Made by a program: the position numbers and the translations under genes
In this document: positions 39,236-53,489 of the stretch, in pieces
How the letters are laid out: each line of letters begins with the position of its first letter
How positions within the stretch are numbered: the stretch's first letter is position 1
Notes under the pieces: model-generated
What the model was told of the DNA's origin: nothing
The model's input: the letters and a program-made list of their open reading frames with translations, nothing else
The model's database searches: none
Source of the DNA: Litomosoides sigmodontis
Taxonomy: Eukaryota; Nematoda; Chromadorea; Rhabditida; Onchocercidae
Length of the DNA stretch: 64,000 bases
Assembly (NCBI GenBank): GCA_963070105.1
Contig: OY718807.1
Location: 10,106,483-10,170,482 of the forward strand
Direction of reading: 5' to 3'

Positions 39236-39811
39236 CTAATTGATCTTCGGACCTCTTTCCTTATTTGCGTCCTTCTTCTGCCCGTTGTTATCACATACGA
39301 GCAATTTTTTAACCATATCGTCGTTGATTCTGCTCACTTCCATTTCACCCACCTCTGCAGGGTCATCTTCAAAGCTCTCATCGGTAATTCGCACAATTTC
39401 CGACTTCCCTCTTACCTGAAAGAATAGAACTATTATTAATGGCTAACACAGAAGGTCTACCGCGCCCTTCTGCTACTATCAATCCATTTGCCATGTGCAA
39501 CACAACAACGATCATGCTAGCGATGGAGAAGTGTCGTGGCAAAAAACGAGACGTGGACATGAGTGTTGCTGGACTTCGCGATGTTGCTACCCTTCATTGC
39601 ACTTCTAAGAAGCTGAATCTGAAGACAGTCCGACAAAAGTTTCGTTAAAACTCTAAATCGGAACAGTATGTGTTGTAAAAGAAAACAATGGAAATCCTTA
39701 GCGCGCAGATCTTACTGATTTTGCTGGAATTTTGGTCATCGTTTCGTCACTGGCTTCTACCGATTCTTCGTACGGTGCAATTTGCACGTCCGTCACGTTA
39801 CTATCAGTCAT
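39236..39811 (-). CDS. Uncharacterised small acidic protein
   Basis: Two exons, 39811-39716 and 39415-39236, join in phase 0 (donor GTAAGA, acceptor CTTTCAG) to give 276 nt (91 aa). The family is not recognised. The first exon is acidic (APYEESVEASDETMTK). The second is mixed charged (IVRITDESFEDDPAEVGEM, then INDDMVKKLL) with a Lys-rich tail. No domain or targeting signal is seen. It is either the first gene of a two-gene operon with the coiled-coil gene at 39103, or the 5' part of that gene through a donor near 39350 spliced to the acceptor at about 39099. Confidence 0.5.
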
Positions 39812-41847
39812 CAAAAAATTGTATGAAATAGATTTGCATACAATAAAACTTCACTTTGGCTCTGAAACCATCAATCACGTAAAGGGAAGTCTTCGACAAG
39901 AAAGTTATACCGCTATGCAGTACATACTTTTACATGCAGAAAAGAGGTCATCAACTGAACCAGTATGTAGATGCTTTCCTATCCTTCCTTCTCATTGAGA
40001 AATGACAAAGATAGGAAATCGCGAAACTCTCGAAAAGCATTTACTATCTAAATCATCTCCAATTAAGCGGTCACTTTTGTAACCACTCATCGTCTGTTCA
40101 GCAGTCTCAGCTGGGCTTTATAAGCCATGCATTGTAAACGCACTTATCAATTGCTGCTGTCTCCCGCAAGACTATCTGTTTCTGGACGGAGTTGTTTCAG
40201 GTAGCAGAAGGCAAGGTTTCAACCGACTTGTGCGACTTTCGGAAACAATAATGCCTAGAAATGGGAAATTGCAGCGTTTTAAAAATTCTGCTTTTCGCTC
40301 CGAAAAACATCGTTTTTGCATAAATTACTGGGACGCACTTATGTGGTGGTACCGTGAAGCGAGATAGAAAGAATGAAAATTAACAAACATGCGATTTCAC
40401 TCACTTAGATGATGGGATCAACCGCAGTAAAAATTAAGACAGTTCGACACTCTCCACAAACCCAATAATCAACGTTTTTTCAAAAATCTGAAAGAAAAAC
40501 CTTCTAAGAATTTATTATTGCTAGTTAGTCGTCCGACATTTCAGCCTGCTCACTTGGTGTACACACAGATCGCAAAACTCCAAATTCCGTGCGACAGATC
40601 AAGATTTGATCGTATTAAGGAAGCACGTCGAATTTAAATCACCTTCTCAAGAATTTCCACCCGACTTTATCGCAACTTGACGACTTTTGGCTGTTTATCC
40701 CGACACTACACTAATAAACTGAGTCCAAATTTTCACATGATTCAAACTTCTGGTTAATTGATGCAGTTATTCACTAAATCGTTTCCCACCATCCTGACAT
40801 GTTCACTTCGGAAAAGCCTATAAAATATTCTATTACCGATTCGCAGGTTCACCTCATAATTCACATACACAAGTTATTAAATAATGCGACAGACTTCCAT
40901 ATACGCAAAAAAATATTGCTCTTCGCCATTCTGATAATCACATTGGAAAAATGAGAACCAATATCTGAGGCCACTGCTTTTTCTGTTGAAAGAGCAACAG
41001 ACGATGCAATTTCCTACAGTGTGCTTGTAAAATTCCATTGTCGGAAGTAGAAATTTCTGTAAGAAATGCGAAAAATGTCTTCTGAACTACAGACATGTTA
41101 CGAGCATTCGTCGAACACTAACATGGAACGAGTGTTCAAAACAACCTATGATTTTGTACAGAACGATTTATGATTTTTTGCAGTGCATGTCGGAAAAAAT
41201 GCCTCCAATGACATCCAGTCTGATGTATGCAATTCCGTGTCCGATCTATCATTCCAATAATTTTCATTTCTTTGATCGAAAAACAATCATTTTCAGTTTG
41301 CATGCACCATTGAAACGCACGCAAGAGAGCGAAAACTCTGATCAGTGAGTGGATAAAACGCGACTTTGATAGCTTGCACTGCGAGCTTTTAGCGAACATG
41401 ACAAGATGGTTTCTATAAAAAAATAATCCAACGAACTCAGGTGCTCTTTAAATCTGTTATTTCAAATGTAATCAACTTACACATAATGATAAGCAACAAG
41501 TGCAAAATTTTATCCGAAAATTATGGATTACTTTGTTGTAAATATAAAAATACACACTAAGTAACTATAATCACAATTATCGCCCTCTTACGACTGAAAA
41601 GCAAATTGAAAAACAAAATCACTGTAACGAAAAGCTGGCATGTAAAGTAATGATAACATAACTAAGATGATATACACCATAAGAATGTATCATCTTTACC
41701 GTATTTTCACGAATGTAGTGGACACTTATCTTTGGATTGGTAAAATTTCAATAATATTAGTGTCCTTTTTCGAAAATATACAGTTAAATAAAATCATGAC
41801 TTCCACACAGTAACACAATTACCGATTTGTTAAATGCTGGACATTCG
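39812..41847. other. Intergenic tract downstream of PTPA
   Basis: No exon chain or RNA gene recognised. The sequence is AT-rich and unremarkable. Confidence 0.45.
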
Positions 41848-44520
41848 CTAACGCTCAGAAGCAGATCCTACAGTATCATTACACTTATCAATCAAGTTTC
41901 GGTCGTTTAATTCTTCCATTGGTTCTATTGAAAACAAACATCCAAACTGAAAGTGTTGCACTACTGGAAATTTCCTGAGGACCTAAAAATCAAAGTTCAA
42001 AATCACAGCATGAAGCCGGGTTATGAAATTCAGCTTTGGCGTTTTACAGAAAATCAATTCATGAAGCTTCCGCAAATGGCTTTGGAAATGAGAAAGGACA
42101 GTTTTGTCATATTTTTTTCAGTCTTCTGCATCCTCACCTTTCATCTTCTATTACTATCTGCAGCATTATGTTGCCACTTCATAAATAAGATTTGCAGTAA
42201 TCTGTCCCAATTTTTTGACTAGTTAACATACATCACAGCTCAAAAACAGAAAAATCCGAAAAAACCATTACACTAAGTAGCAGAAATTACCTCAGCTTCA
42301 TACATCTTGACCATACCAGAATTGACCTTTTCCCAGGTTTTTACAGCGCTAATGTTCCATAGTTGATTTGAATGCTCATGAAAAGGGCCGATTTTCGTCT
42401 AAAAATTAAAAATAACATTGAAATTTCGATTCAAAACAAAAAAAAACAGAGTATTGCATACTTTCAAATTCTCACTCTGAAACGAACTCTTCACACCATT
42501 TTCAAGCCATTTAATATGCATTGGACTTTCAGAAATTCTACAGTCCTAATACCAAGAAATCATCCCAAAAAAAAATATTCATCTTTTTGCAATTAAATCT
42601 TACGTTATTAATGTACTGGATAGCATCAAAAAATAAATTCTTTGAAGCATGTATTTCGACAATATCAGGCTTCAAGTAAGACTCCGGCACCAATCTCTTA
42701 TTTCCTGTAACAAAGACCTGTAACCTGTAACAAAGAATATTGCAAAGAATAAAAAAAAGCAAGGGCAAAGTTCGAATCTGTTCATAAAACCTTTTTAAAT
42801 AACTGCTTACCAACAAGCTGGGAACTACCCCACAGAAAAGGTATGAATTGAAAATCATCTAAAGCATGCACGCCTCGACTTCCAGCTGGTTCCATTCTAT
42901 AAGTAGTTTGAAGACACCGTATTAGTCGTATATACCTAAAAGCGATAAGCATAACAAAAACGCAGACTAAACATCGACCAAAGATAAAGTCACTTCAAAA
43001 AAGCACAAAATTTCATTGGATATTTATATATTAACTGGAAAAAAATAAACATGCTGTGTAGTAACGTAATATCATGGCATCCGAAAGCTTATTTACACTA
43101 ATACACGCCTTAAAGCAGCAACAGCTAAATAAACTGCGAAATGAATTCTACATGTTAATAATTTATAATTCATTTATGGGTCATTACTTCAGAAACAATC
43201 GAAGCACAAGCGAGCGATTGTCTGCCGGCACGAATATGCTCAGTTTGCGAAGGCAAAGCATGAATATTAGAAAGGAGGCTTCGTGTCCTAAAAATGCGCC
43301 GTGGAATACGTGTTAATTCTAATTCGGCTTCAATTACAACAAATCATTTCCAGCAAAATAAAAACATAAAACCTGATCCGTAATCAATTCGAGTTGCGTT
43401 GCCGAATGAATCCAAAAAATATGGAAGCAATTCTGTTACGAAGTTCTTTTTTTCTGCCGTTAAAAGGCCGTAAATTATATCATCAGCTTCCTTAAAAAAA
43501 TGAGTCGAATTGAAGACTGATTTCACAGTTTTGTGACAATAAATAATGTAATGCAAAATTAATCGTCTACTTAAATACTACTAAATCCACAAATGCAAAA
43601 ACCTCTGTAAGACGCTGATGCCACTTACGAAAAGCAGCATTACCAAAACGCTGCGTTCCCATATCTTCTGGTGGATATTCTAGTGTCCATTTCTGAAAGT
43701 AATCGTAAATGAAATACAAGACAAGAGATGGAGGGAGACAAGAGATGATGAAGACAAGAGATGCAAAAAAAAATTAAGATACAGTTAAAACGCAAGCGAA
43801 ATTTGGGTAAATAACAATGCCGTTAATGATTATGAACACAGATCACGTTGTCCCACTAAAATAGAATACTACTTTACAAAATAACAAGCGTAAGGAATCC
43901 TTTCATAAGGCGTTAGTTAGAAAACCTCCTCTGAAAATTAGAAGATATCAGGAACCTGGAGTTCATCCAAAATGTCAATAGCATCCATAACCTTTGGACT
44001 AATAGGAATATCTTCAGTTGACGCAACGCCTTTGACCGCATCATTCAGTTCATTTACCATTTCCATATATTCCATATAAGCCTGAAAAAATCAAAACTTC
44101 CTGAACGTCGCTTTGCGATACTCAATTACGATTCCTTTCTTGAAAAAACTGGACTTTATATGAAGAACTGGAGAGTTTCAATTAAAAATACTTTTACTGC
44201 GACTGGCTATGAATCTATGAAAAATGCAATGCTACTGATAGGGGTTTCGCACGAATCACGTTCGCGTTTATACAAGGTTTCGCATAGAAACCCTGTTGCA
44301 ATAGTCATAGGAATGCTTATTCAACAACCTGAACTAAGTGAAATCGAAATTGTGCTGTTGGTAGGTAGGTAGGTAATAAAGAAGTGAGGAAAAGCTAGAA
44401 TTAGACAACAAATGAATTAACCTTTGAGCGGCACCACTTCGCCAGATCGAATACAGATAAGATATGACGCTCTGGACGGCGACATGTGTCCTTGCCTAAT
44501 CCACTTGAAACATCATTCAT
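41848..44520 (-). CDS. PTPA: Serine/threonine protein phosphatase 2A activator (PTPA)
   Basis: Nine exons, 44520-44422, 44081-43956, 43692-43603, 43490-43373, 43287-43188, 42935-42811, 42704-42604, 42398-42291 and 41982-41848, total 1002 nt (333 aa), close to the family length. Conserved blocks appear in order: [68 protein letters not shown] followed by [29 protein letters not shown] and [15 protein letters not shown] is a peptidyl-prolyl isomerase-like chaperone that binds the PP2A catalytic subunit and ATP and helps load its active-site metals. The Asp-Tyr-Gly-x-Gly and Trp-Gly-Ser-Ser-Gln motifs are intact. An acceptor at about 44571, 50 bases before the ATG, is a plausible trans-splice site. 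It is divergent from the zinc-finger gene. Confidence 0.95.
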
Positions 44521-47500
44521 CGACTCCGGTTTACGTGTTTGCTGTTCCCAGTTCAATAGAGTACCTGAAACCTTATGATAATAGTGTCCACTTGATCCGT
44601 AAATGATGCATCGTTGTCAGATGCTGCACAATGCACAATATATGAAGTTTATTGATGACAGCTAGTGGATCATAACTAAGTAGGGCTTCACAACAAAATT
44701 GTTCCAGGGAGAAAGAGACGTTTCGGGAAATTAGCGTCGTCTTTGCTGTAGAGAGGAGTGGAGGGAAAACATGACACATGCACGCGGAGACACACGTGGC
44801 TCCTCTCAGGAAACCCAACAAGAACCAGGTCGGCAGAGAACCGGCATCAGCAGCCCCCGCACCCTAAACGAGGAAGAAGCACCAAAAAGCGGAACTGAAA
44901 AATTGGCACGAAGCCGATATTCGTATTAGCGCCTTCTCTCCCTATAGCACGTTATAAGGTGAATGTGCGCGACGAAAGCGATGCAGAATAGTGAAGGAAA
45001 GAAGAGAGTGTGTGATTATATGAGGCTACGGGCGTTGAAGGAAAAGTGTGCTCCGCTGTGGCGAAGAGAGAACGATGAAGCCGTCACCGTTTCTCACCTT
45101 CTTTTCTCTACCGTGTCCGTGCCCCCTCCTACTTCTATCGTAATGTTGAGTGCATCCATTTGTATTTCTCTCTTTCTCTCTCTCTGTGTGTGTGTGTGTG
45201 TCAGTGCGTTCTTTCGGTCGATACAGTATGGTACCATATCTCACCGAAGGCTGATTGAATGTTGCGTGTGTGTTTACGTGGAGTGAAGCATGCGTGTGGG
45301 AGGGTATGCGCGTGAACGAATATGTGCACATCTGCATGATTTATGCTTGCATACATACATTAGGTTCACATGTGCATGCATGCGTGTGTGAGTGCGTGTG
45401 CGTGTACGTATGGTGTTGTATAGAGAGATGCGCACGCATGCCTGTCTACACGTGCACATCATATATGTGTGACAATGCTGCAAGACTACCGGCGCAGATG
45501 GTACTTTCATGCTGTGGAAGAAATCTCCCCGACGCTATTGGCGGATTGTGACGACAGTCGCGGGAATTTGATCTCTCTGAGAGATGAGGATGTGTTGCTC
45601 TTGCAACGCTCCCTTCCATCATCTTCCTTTTAATGACGTCGAGAGGAATTCACTCTTCTGTTGTGTGATTTCCGTTAGAATTAACTGACGTAATTTGCTA
45701 GGAGCTATCCGTGCAGTTAATCCCCATTTTTGCACCTGAGCATGCGCGTTGCACACATATTCACGCACGCAGGCATACACTGCTCACACAAAGACGCAAT
45801 GACGTTCACAGAAGAAGTTTGGAGTGCTTTTCACATGAACTTTATTTCAGATTCGCCTTGCTAATGAATTTTAACGCTCAAGCCCTTTGACGCTCCGCTT
45901 CATTTAACAGAAACTAGAAGTGCATGTGATACACGCGCGCGCCGTTTCCAATCCAAATGGCGCTCCTGCGTCATCTACCCTTTGTTACCAACCAGCTTTC
46001 TTGCGACGCGATATCACTTTCTTTTGTGACACTTTGTTGGGAAAGCGGATAATATCCTAAATCTAAATGAGTCTGACAAAGCACACATTGTTCTGTGTCA
46101 TTTTACGTTACGTCCCATTCAACGGTGCATTGCCATGATGTTGCTTGTCGTGCCAAATCATCCTACAGGAACGAGTTAAAGTAGGACTCAGACTTGTTGA
46201 AATTTTTCCGGCGAACAATGGCCAATTCCCCTTCCGGCATTTGGAGCGATAATCAGTTTATGCTAAAGTTTTGCTGTTCTTAGCAGCTTGTTTCTGATAA
46301 ATGCTTTCATATGCCACCGTGATGATTGCGGAGTTAAAGAGTCCTTTGCACCTTCTATTTATATATTTATAATATACAAATATACGTTGTACGTTGTCCT
46401 CTCCTCGCTTTGCGGCTATCAGTTCTTTTCCGCCTGTTCGCGAAAATTCCGATAAAGATGTGGTGTGGTCCAGTCGACCAATGAAACCGATAAAATCCTC
46501 TCGTATGCTCTTCACAGGTTTCTTTTAATGGCTCACAATCGCTGTCTTTTTTTTGGTCACCTCCTGTTGTTTAATCGCTGACCTCTGTATTTATTGCGAT
46601 TGCGATGGAAAACAAAGGGATCAATTTTGAGTAACTATGTTCAGCAAACATTACTACCCCTTTAGCTGATTTCTCAGGCGTTCATTCATTATTGCTATGT
46701 TTGACTGAGTTTTCGTCTCCACACCAGAGATGGCTTGTTGCAGTGAACTGAACTGATTGATCGCTCGTCGTGATGGTAGCGGTAGTGTTTATAATGAAAT
46801 GCACTTTGTTTGATGTTCAAACGTAGCTCTCGTTTAAATTTTGAAATTTTGGAATGAGGGTCGGCCTTGTTTTCACATATGCAATTTCGTTTGTGCTTAC
46901 AATACGATTGTTTTGAACTGACATCAATAGTAATTGTAAAGACTCTAATGAATTCGTAATTCAAAACTGATTATGTTCTCTCTCTTAGATGGTAGATGGA
47001 GATGGAGGGATAAAGTGAGCAGTGATGTAATATTGCGGTAAAGTGACTTCCCTCCAGTGTCACCTTCGTGAACGATTTAAAAAGTCTGTTTTCTAATAAG
47101 GGCTTAGTCCTGCTGCTGCTAAAAGTCCAGCAAATTTTAGCTAACAACTGTGGTCATGTCGCGAGAAATATTTCTCCACTGTTGTTCAAGCAGCGAGATG
47201 TGTGTAATCTTGACCGGTTTAGGTTGCTTATAACTTATTACTCTGAATGTCGTGGCTTGTTCCTATCTTTACTTTTAGATTTCAATTAATGTTGCAGTTT
47301 TCAGTTAAAAGGCTAAATCTCTGAGAAAGTATCAGATAGTTCATGCAGTTGAAAATAGTCACCGTGACATGGCAGTTACTGCACTGCTGGTCCTGTTCGC
47401 TTATATGTTCTCATCGAGTGATCAGATTTGATGTTTAGGACATTCCAGGTAAAGGCGCTCACCATTATCATATTAAAATAACTTGCTAAGTGCGTTCGAA

Positions 47501-47551
47501 GGTGAAAGAGTTTGTTGTGATCTTGAACTATCTGGATGAACTGTTCGCACT
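44521..47551. other. Intergenic tract between divergent PTPA and zinc-finger genes
   Basis: About 3 kb with a CT/GT compound microsatellite and a long alternating purine-pyrimidine stretch (about 45360-45475). No exon is supported. Promoters of both flanking genes presumably lie here. Confidence 0.45.
45167..45201. repeat. Compound (CT)n(GT)n microsatellite
   Basis: A CT/TCT run directly joined to about nine GT units. Confidence 0.88.
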
Positions 47552-50500
47552 ATGGCTTTACATCACAGCGATATGACCGGAGGACATGTGACACCGGATG
47601 GTGTTGTTTATCATCAGCAGATGGATCCAGAACATGACGATTTACAACGAATGGATGATGACATCCATGATCCTACGTATGCTAATGAGCACGAAGTAAA
47701 TTTGGATATTTGTTTAAACGGGTGGTACAAAGCACAATTAATTTGAAGTTACTACGCGCTACCCACTACCTGCCATGTGCATGGAATTCAAAAATTCCTG
47801 TTTCTTACATAAATTTTGCACTTCTTATTAGTTGTACGGTTTCGAGAAATTTCCCACTAATTACGGATTAAGTTTTCATTACAACATGCACGTAAGGTCT
47901 TTAGAGATTTGGAGTCCCTATCATATGGGTTTAGGTTGGATTTTGATTATTTCCACGGCTTCTATATTTGTCCAAAATTGTGTGTTAAAACTGTAAACTT
48001 TGTCTGCCTTTTAAGTTTGGTACCGACGATGATACTCCACATCATACCCAACCACGGGCTGTACACCAGTGTAATATATGCAACAAAATTTTCGTTTCAT
48101 TTAAAGGTAAAATCTTTCATCTCGCTTTTTCGATAGGGTTGCGTTATGTTTGTAAAATGAGTTAAGAGGTTGAGAGTTTTCATTATTTGACTTCGTCGGT
48201 GCAGTTAAAAAGTTTCTTCCATTGTCTGTAAAATAAGGGTATTTAAACAAGTAGTAGACGTTCTAGTAAATGTGCGGAAAAAAGCAAAGTGTTTCCCTTA
48301 TCCCTCAAGTTGAACATCAAAATTACATTGATAAACTAAAGGGATTTAGAATTCATCGAAATATAAGTAGTAGAAATTTACTCGTTTACCCATAAGTGAT
48401 CGAAGTTGAGTGGAAAAATGCGGTCATTGAAGTTGTACGTACAAAAACGAAAGAGAGTTTTTTAGGAATATAGTTGTACGCTTTCAAATCCAAGTAAATA
48501 ATAGTTAAGCTTTCATAAGTTCGAGCTGTGTACTTTTAGAAGCTTCAGTTGAAATTTGAAAATCTTTCAAAGGACATCATCCAATTTCCCTGTTGTTTAT
48601 TAATTTTCTTGATGAATTGAAACAGGTGAAGTCTGATAGTTTTAGGCCTGCAACAACATGCAGTAATTCATACCGATCAAAAACCGTTTGGCTGTGATAT
48701 TTGCGGGAAAGCGTTTCGATTTAAATCAAATTTATTCGAACATCGCTCGGTACATAGTGGGTTTACTCCTCATGCATGTCCATATTGTGGTAAAACGTGC
48801 AGGCTTAAGGGCAATTTGAAAAAACATTTGAAAACACATGTTTCAACAAAGGAAGAACTTGAAGAAGCGTGGAAGCCGTTTGCAAGGTAAGCAACAAACT
48901 CCCACAGTTTATTTGAATGAACGTCAAAGTTGTGTAAGATTTCTCGAAGCTCGCCCCTAATTTCGGTAAAATCTAAATTACTGGACCTTCAGCTGAAAGC
49001 ATATGTCACTTATTTGGTTAATATAACCTCAACTGTTTATAAAGAAGAAATTTATATTGCACTGAGAGACAGCCTCTGTTTTTGTCACCTATTCGTTTCT
49101 CATCTTTCACTAATCATTCGCCATGTAAGTTATTATGAAATAAATTTCATAACTTCTGCTTCTTTTTTTGCTAAATCATGTATGTATGTAACGGAAATCC
49201 ATTAAAAAATCATAAAAAAAAGTGAAATCATATAACAAGAGTAGTGAAATTATATAACAAAAAGTAAAATTGTATTAGTGGAAATCCAGCTAAATGTACT
49301 CCCAACTTCCAATCCCCTTATCCTGTTCTTTCTAGTGTGAATTAAAGTGTGAATTAAAAACGAAGTGCCGATAAATTTTTGAGAAAAGAATTGTACCACT
49401 TTATTTCAGTTGCGCATGCATATTGTAGGTAGCTTCCTCCCTTTAGTCTTTATGGTTTCCATTGATACCTTTCACTTTATCATTGCAGCAATCGAAGGCC
49501 ACCAGCAGATATTCCCGACGATGCCATAATAGTGCGTAGTGCCGGTGAACCCTTTTTTACTCCTCCAAGTCGCCCGCGAAAGCGAAAGCTTGGTTTAGGT
49601 CCTGACGCGCGGCCATGGATTGAAAAAATTCGACGTGGTGAATTGTTACCAAGTGCTCCCATAGTTGAAAAGGTTGCAGAAAAATTTCTTACTCAATTCT
49701 TTGTTTTAGCACATGCCAAAAATGAGGCTAAAAAAACTGAGGCGTTTTACCACTGAAGTTTTCTAGCTGAATTTCAGAAATATTCTGAAAAGCATAGTAT
49801 TCTGAAAGATTGCTACTGTTTTCAGTGGCTGTCGAAACTGCCTCTGTTGGGTTCACTTGTAACTTTTTGAATGTATGTTTCGATACAAATCATGAATATG
49901 CTATATAATCCAACTATACGAATTCCTTTGTTTATAATTTCATTTGTAGATGCGAAGGCTATCAGAGTTATTAAAATCAGCTGAGGAAAATTCATTTAAT
50001 CTTGATGAAATATTCGAGCAAGCTCGTGCGTTATCATTTGAACGTTTTGATTGTCCTATTTGTAAAGTACTGTTCATGTCAAGGTTGGAATGTGTTGAAC
50101 ATATCGATATTGAACATCCGATGGCAAGGACTGAGCGACCGTTGTTTTGCGAAGTAAGCTTATTTCATGGCGCTGTTTTTCCTTATCAGTGGTAAAGCAT
50201 GCAGGTTAGTATGGTGAATGAAGTTGTCGATGCTATAAAATAGAAGGTTGAAGTGATTAGTAGAGTTTTTTCTACAGAAGGACTACTATCAAGAGAATGA
50301 AATTTGTTCATATAAGTGTTTTATTTAGGTTTGCTTGAGAACTTTCGCAGACCGTAAGGCAATGGAACAACATGAAAGTTATCATAAGCGGGTTCATTTG
50401 CTCATTGAACATGGTGATCTCGAGGTGAATTTCATATGTAACTAATGAAACTTTGACTGTGATTAGTCTTGATTTTAACTTTATGTCTTTTGAGAAGGAG

Positions 50501-50831
50501 TTGAAGCCAGATGATGAACTTGCATTATTTTATATTTTAGACGAAAAAAAGGGGCTAAGTGAGATTTATGAAATGTTTGTGAAATATGAATCATTGCGGA
50601 AGATATAACGGTTGTCTTTGCTTAATCGAAATTTTATCATGGAAAATTTGATAACTGCTAGAAAATTTAAAGGGAAATTTTCCTTGTAAATTTGAATAGC
50701 TAAGTTGAGCTAGGTTTTCTTAACTTAATAGTGTGTTTGCCAACTAACTATGATCTATTTAGATCGTCGATCCAGAAATCTTACTTCCAGAAACGTGTGA
50801 TGTTATGGATGAAGAAGTAGAAGCCGTTTGA
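47552..50831 (+). CDS. Five-finger C2H2 zinc-finger protein
   Basis: Seven exons, 47552-47695, 48016-48106, 48646-48886, 49489-49672, 49950-50153, 50329-50424 and 50763-50831, total 1029 nt (342 aa) with matching phases. A His/Asp-rich N-terminus precedes three linked fingers: CNICNKIF ending HAVIH, CDICGKAF ending HRSVH, and CPYCGKTC ending HLKTH. A basic Pro-rich linker (PPSRPRKRKLGLGPDARPW), possibly a nuclear localisation signal, and a short helix lead to two more fingers (CPICKVLF ending HIDIEH; CEVCLRTF ending HESYH). The tail is acidic. Such proteins normally bind DNA; the target is unknown. The donor at 49672 is inferred, because reading through adds a short tail ending at 49756. An AATAAA at 50849 follows the stop. 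Confidence 0.82.
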
Positions 50832-53489
50832 GTTGTATTATGTTGATTAATAAATACTAATTTATACATAATTTGTTTGAAAGTTTTGCATTTTCAATTC
50901 TTTACGTCAAAAGTGAATTTCGAATAATGGTGTTTTTCCAGTTTCAGCAGATGGTTATGTACTAGTTTTCAAAGTAGAGCTTTTCACCTTTTCACATCAT
51001 CTGCGACTTTTCTTAATTTATATCAGCATCAGCAGTAAGTCCTTGATGGGATTAAAAACATTAGCTGCTTTGAGTAATGTTAGACAAATATTGTGAATAA
51101 ATGGTAGAGAATTTTTTTGTTCAGGTTTCTGATCCTATTGTTGTAAGTTATTTCTAATAATCAAATATCAAATAGGTATTCGAGGGTAACTTTTCGGTAA
51201 ATTATAATGTATTGATTTAGTAGGGAAACTAATAAGCTATGTAAACTTCATGGACTTCATGGATTGCGAAGCGAATGGATCGTCATCGTTGTGTCCCAGT
51301 TGAAAAGGAGGTTTACGATATTAATTTAGAAGGGAATAGTTAAATTTAAGCAATAATATTTCTGAAAAAAGTCCGTGCCCAATAAGATTATTGCACGATG
51401 AATCTGTTGTGACTTGCCGCACCGTCTGTCTTTTCATTCTTTTTTTGTTGTTTACAAAGTTGTCAAACTTCTATTTGAAAAATTGTTTTCAGTTGTTTGT
51501 TGATGTTATTATTTCGTTGATTGTAAATCTCTGTTTTTGATTCATCTGATATATGAGGCCATTTTTCTTTCGCCGTTGTGTTTGTCAATCGTTTGATATG
51601 CCTATTTTACGTGACAACTGTAAGACTTCCTGGATTGTACAGTTATGTCTTTCCCAACAGTTTTTCGATGAGACTGTTATGAAACATATGATGTTTTTGA
51701 AATATATAATGTGCTTCTAAATGATTGATGTTGACGGTTTTTAAATTTGATAAAGAGGTTCTCATGTCTGACGGTACATAGAAATGAGACTTGGCACATA
51801 CACAATTAGGATAACTTCCAGAGTGGTCAGTGGTAGGTATTTTTGACCTGAAGAGCGGTTGTCGCCCGAATTAATGATACCACATGTTTTTGAATGTGTC
51901 CATGTGGCGTGGTAACATCATGTTGCTTATATTTTAACAATTCTACACTTTACCAAGACAAAGAGGGCTACAAACTTTCGGATGTATTACTCCCGTGATC
52001 TTGCTTTTGCTTTTCTCCAGACTCACATTTTATAACAGCTAGCAAGTTTTGCAGAAGTAAAATGTGAATGGTGTCTGAAGAGATCAATTTCCTGGCATAT
52101 ATTTGCATGCGTGAGGGATACTCCACATTGGTGGTAATAATTCAGTGATGTGTCACTAATTGTTGATGCATCATCAGATAACCGATGGATGATACACTTA
52201 TGAATTTTTCGGAGAGTGTCAACTTAGCACCGCAGAGAATGTTTTCAATTTCAACGGAAATACTTCGTCACAGTTTCATCTCCTCTGATATACCACTGAT
52301 CTGTAATACTTAATGTGCATACTTTTCCTGGATATTACAAGGTATCCTACCTGTAATTAACAGAAACTCGATGCTTTACTCGCTGAAGGATGGATGTGCA
52401 ATAGCTTTTTAATTAAAAACCCGATTTGACTGTATTCACTCTATGTTCTGAGTGCACACTGCTTTTATTTTAAGCCATCACTACGATTACGTTCCCTGCT
52501 ATCTACACAATGACTTTTGCTTTGGCATTACTCAAGCAATAAAGTATCACCCACACCGCAGACCTACCGCGAGACAACCTCCGCGAATCACATACCACAA
52601 CTTAAAAGGCTAATTTATTCCCCTTTTAATTACACCCAATCATCCGCCCTAATTTAATACCAATTTCTTAAAAACAGCAAAATTTCAACATCCCCTGCAC
52701 AAACTAAAAAGTGAAGGTTTCGCATCATATGCATTTATGCCGTCTAGCAACATACTTTAAAAAAAAAGGCATTCAAATCACAACATGTAATACCGTCATT
52801 CAAGAACCACCAATCTTCCGTCTACTGCATTCTGTTAAAAGCACTCAAGCACTTATTGAATTGATTTCATTATTTCAATCAAGATTATACATAAAAATCA
52901 GCTGCAGGTATGTCGCCACAAAATAAAAAAGACAATGCGTAGCAAAAACATCAGCAATTACCGAAAAATTAGTCATAGAGTCTTCGAACCAAAATAACAA
53001 CGATCAATCCTTCCATTTTTCCCAAGATACACATCAGGATTACGTGTAATACGATTCAACAACTAGTTATACTTGGAACAGAAATAAAAAATCCAATCAT
53101 TATTAAATAGCATTACAACAATAAGGAAATGGTGCCAAAAAAAGCAGATGAGCATAATACATCAAAATCTTGGCATACATATAACAGCGGGAAAAAATTT
53201 TAATAAAGCACATCCTGGAAACCACGTCCCCGACGATTTGCTATCGGTACGCGCTGAAGAAATGTGCTGCTTGATTCAAAACGTTGCGGTTCCGCCTGAA
53301 ATTCCTAATTGTAGAAAAGAATATCCACTACTTTCAAACTTATTTTTAATTACACATGAGGAGTACGAACCACCAACAACACAGAAAGCAAGTGTCAATT
53401 TTGAATATGGCAGACTTACTAAGCAATGCAAAACAACTACTACGCCAACACCAGCTTGATAAGATGACTGCATCTGGATCACGAATGAA
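50832..53489. other. Intergenic tract
   Basis: AT-rich sequence with no supported exon except possible 3' exons of the minus-strand arginine-rich gene ending near 53490. An AATAAA at 50849 likely ends the zinc-finger transcript. Confidence 0.45.
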
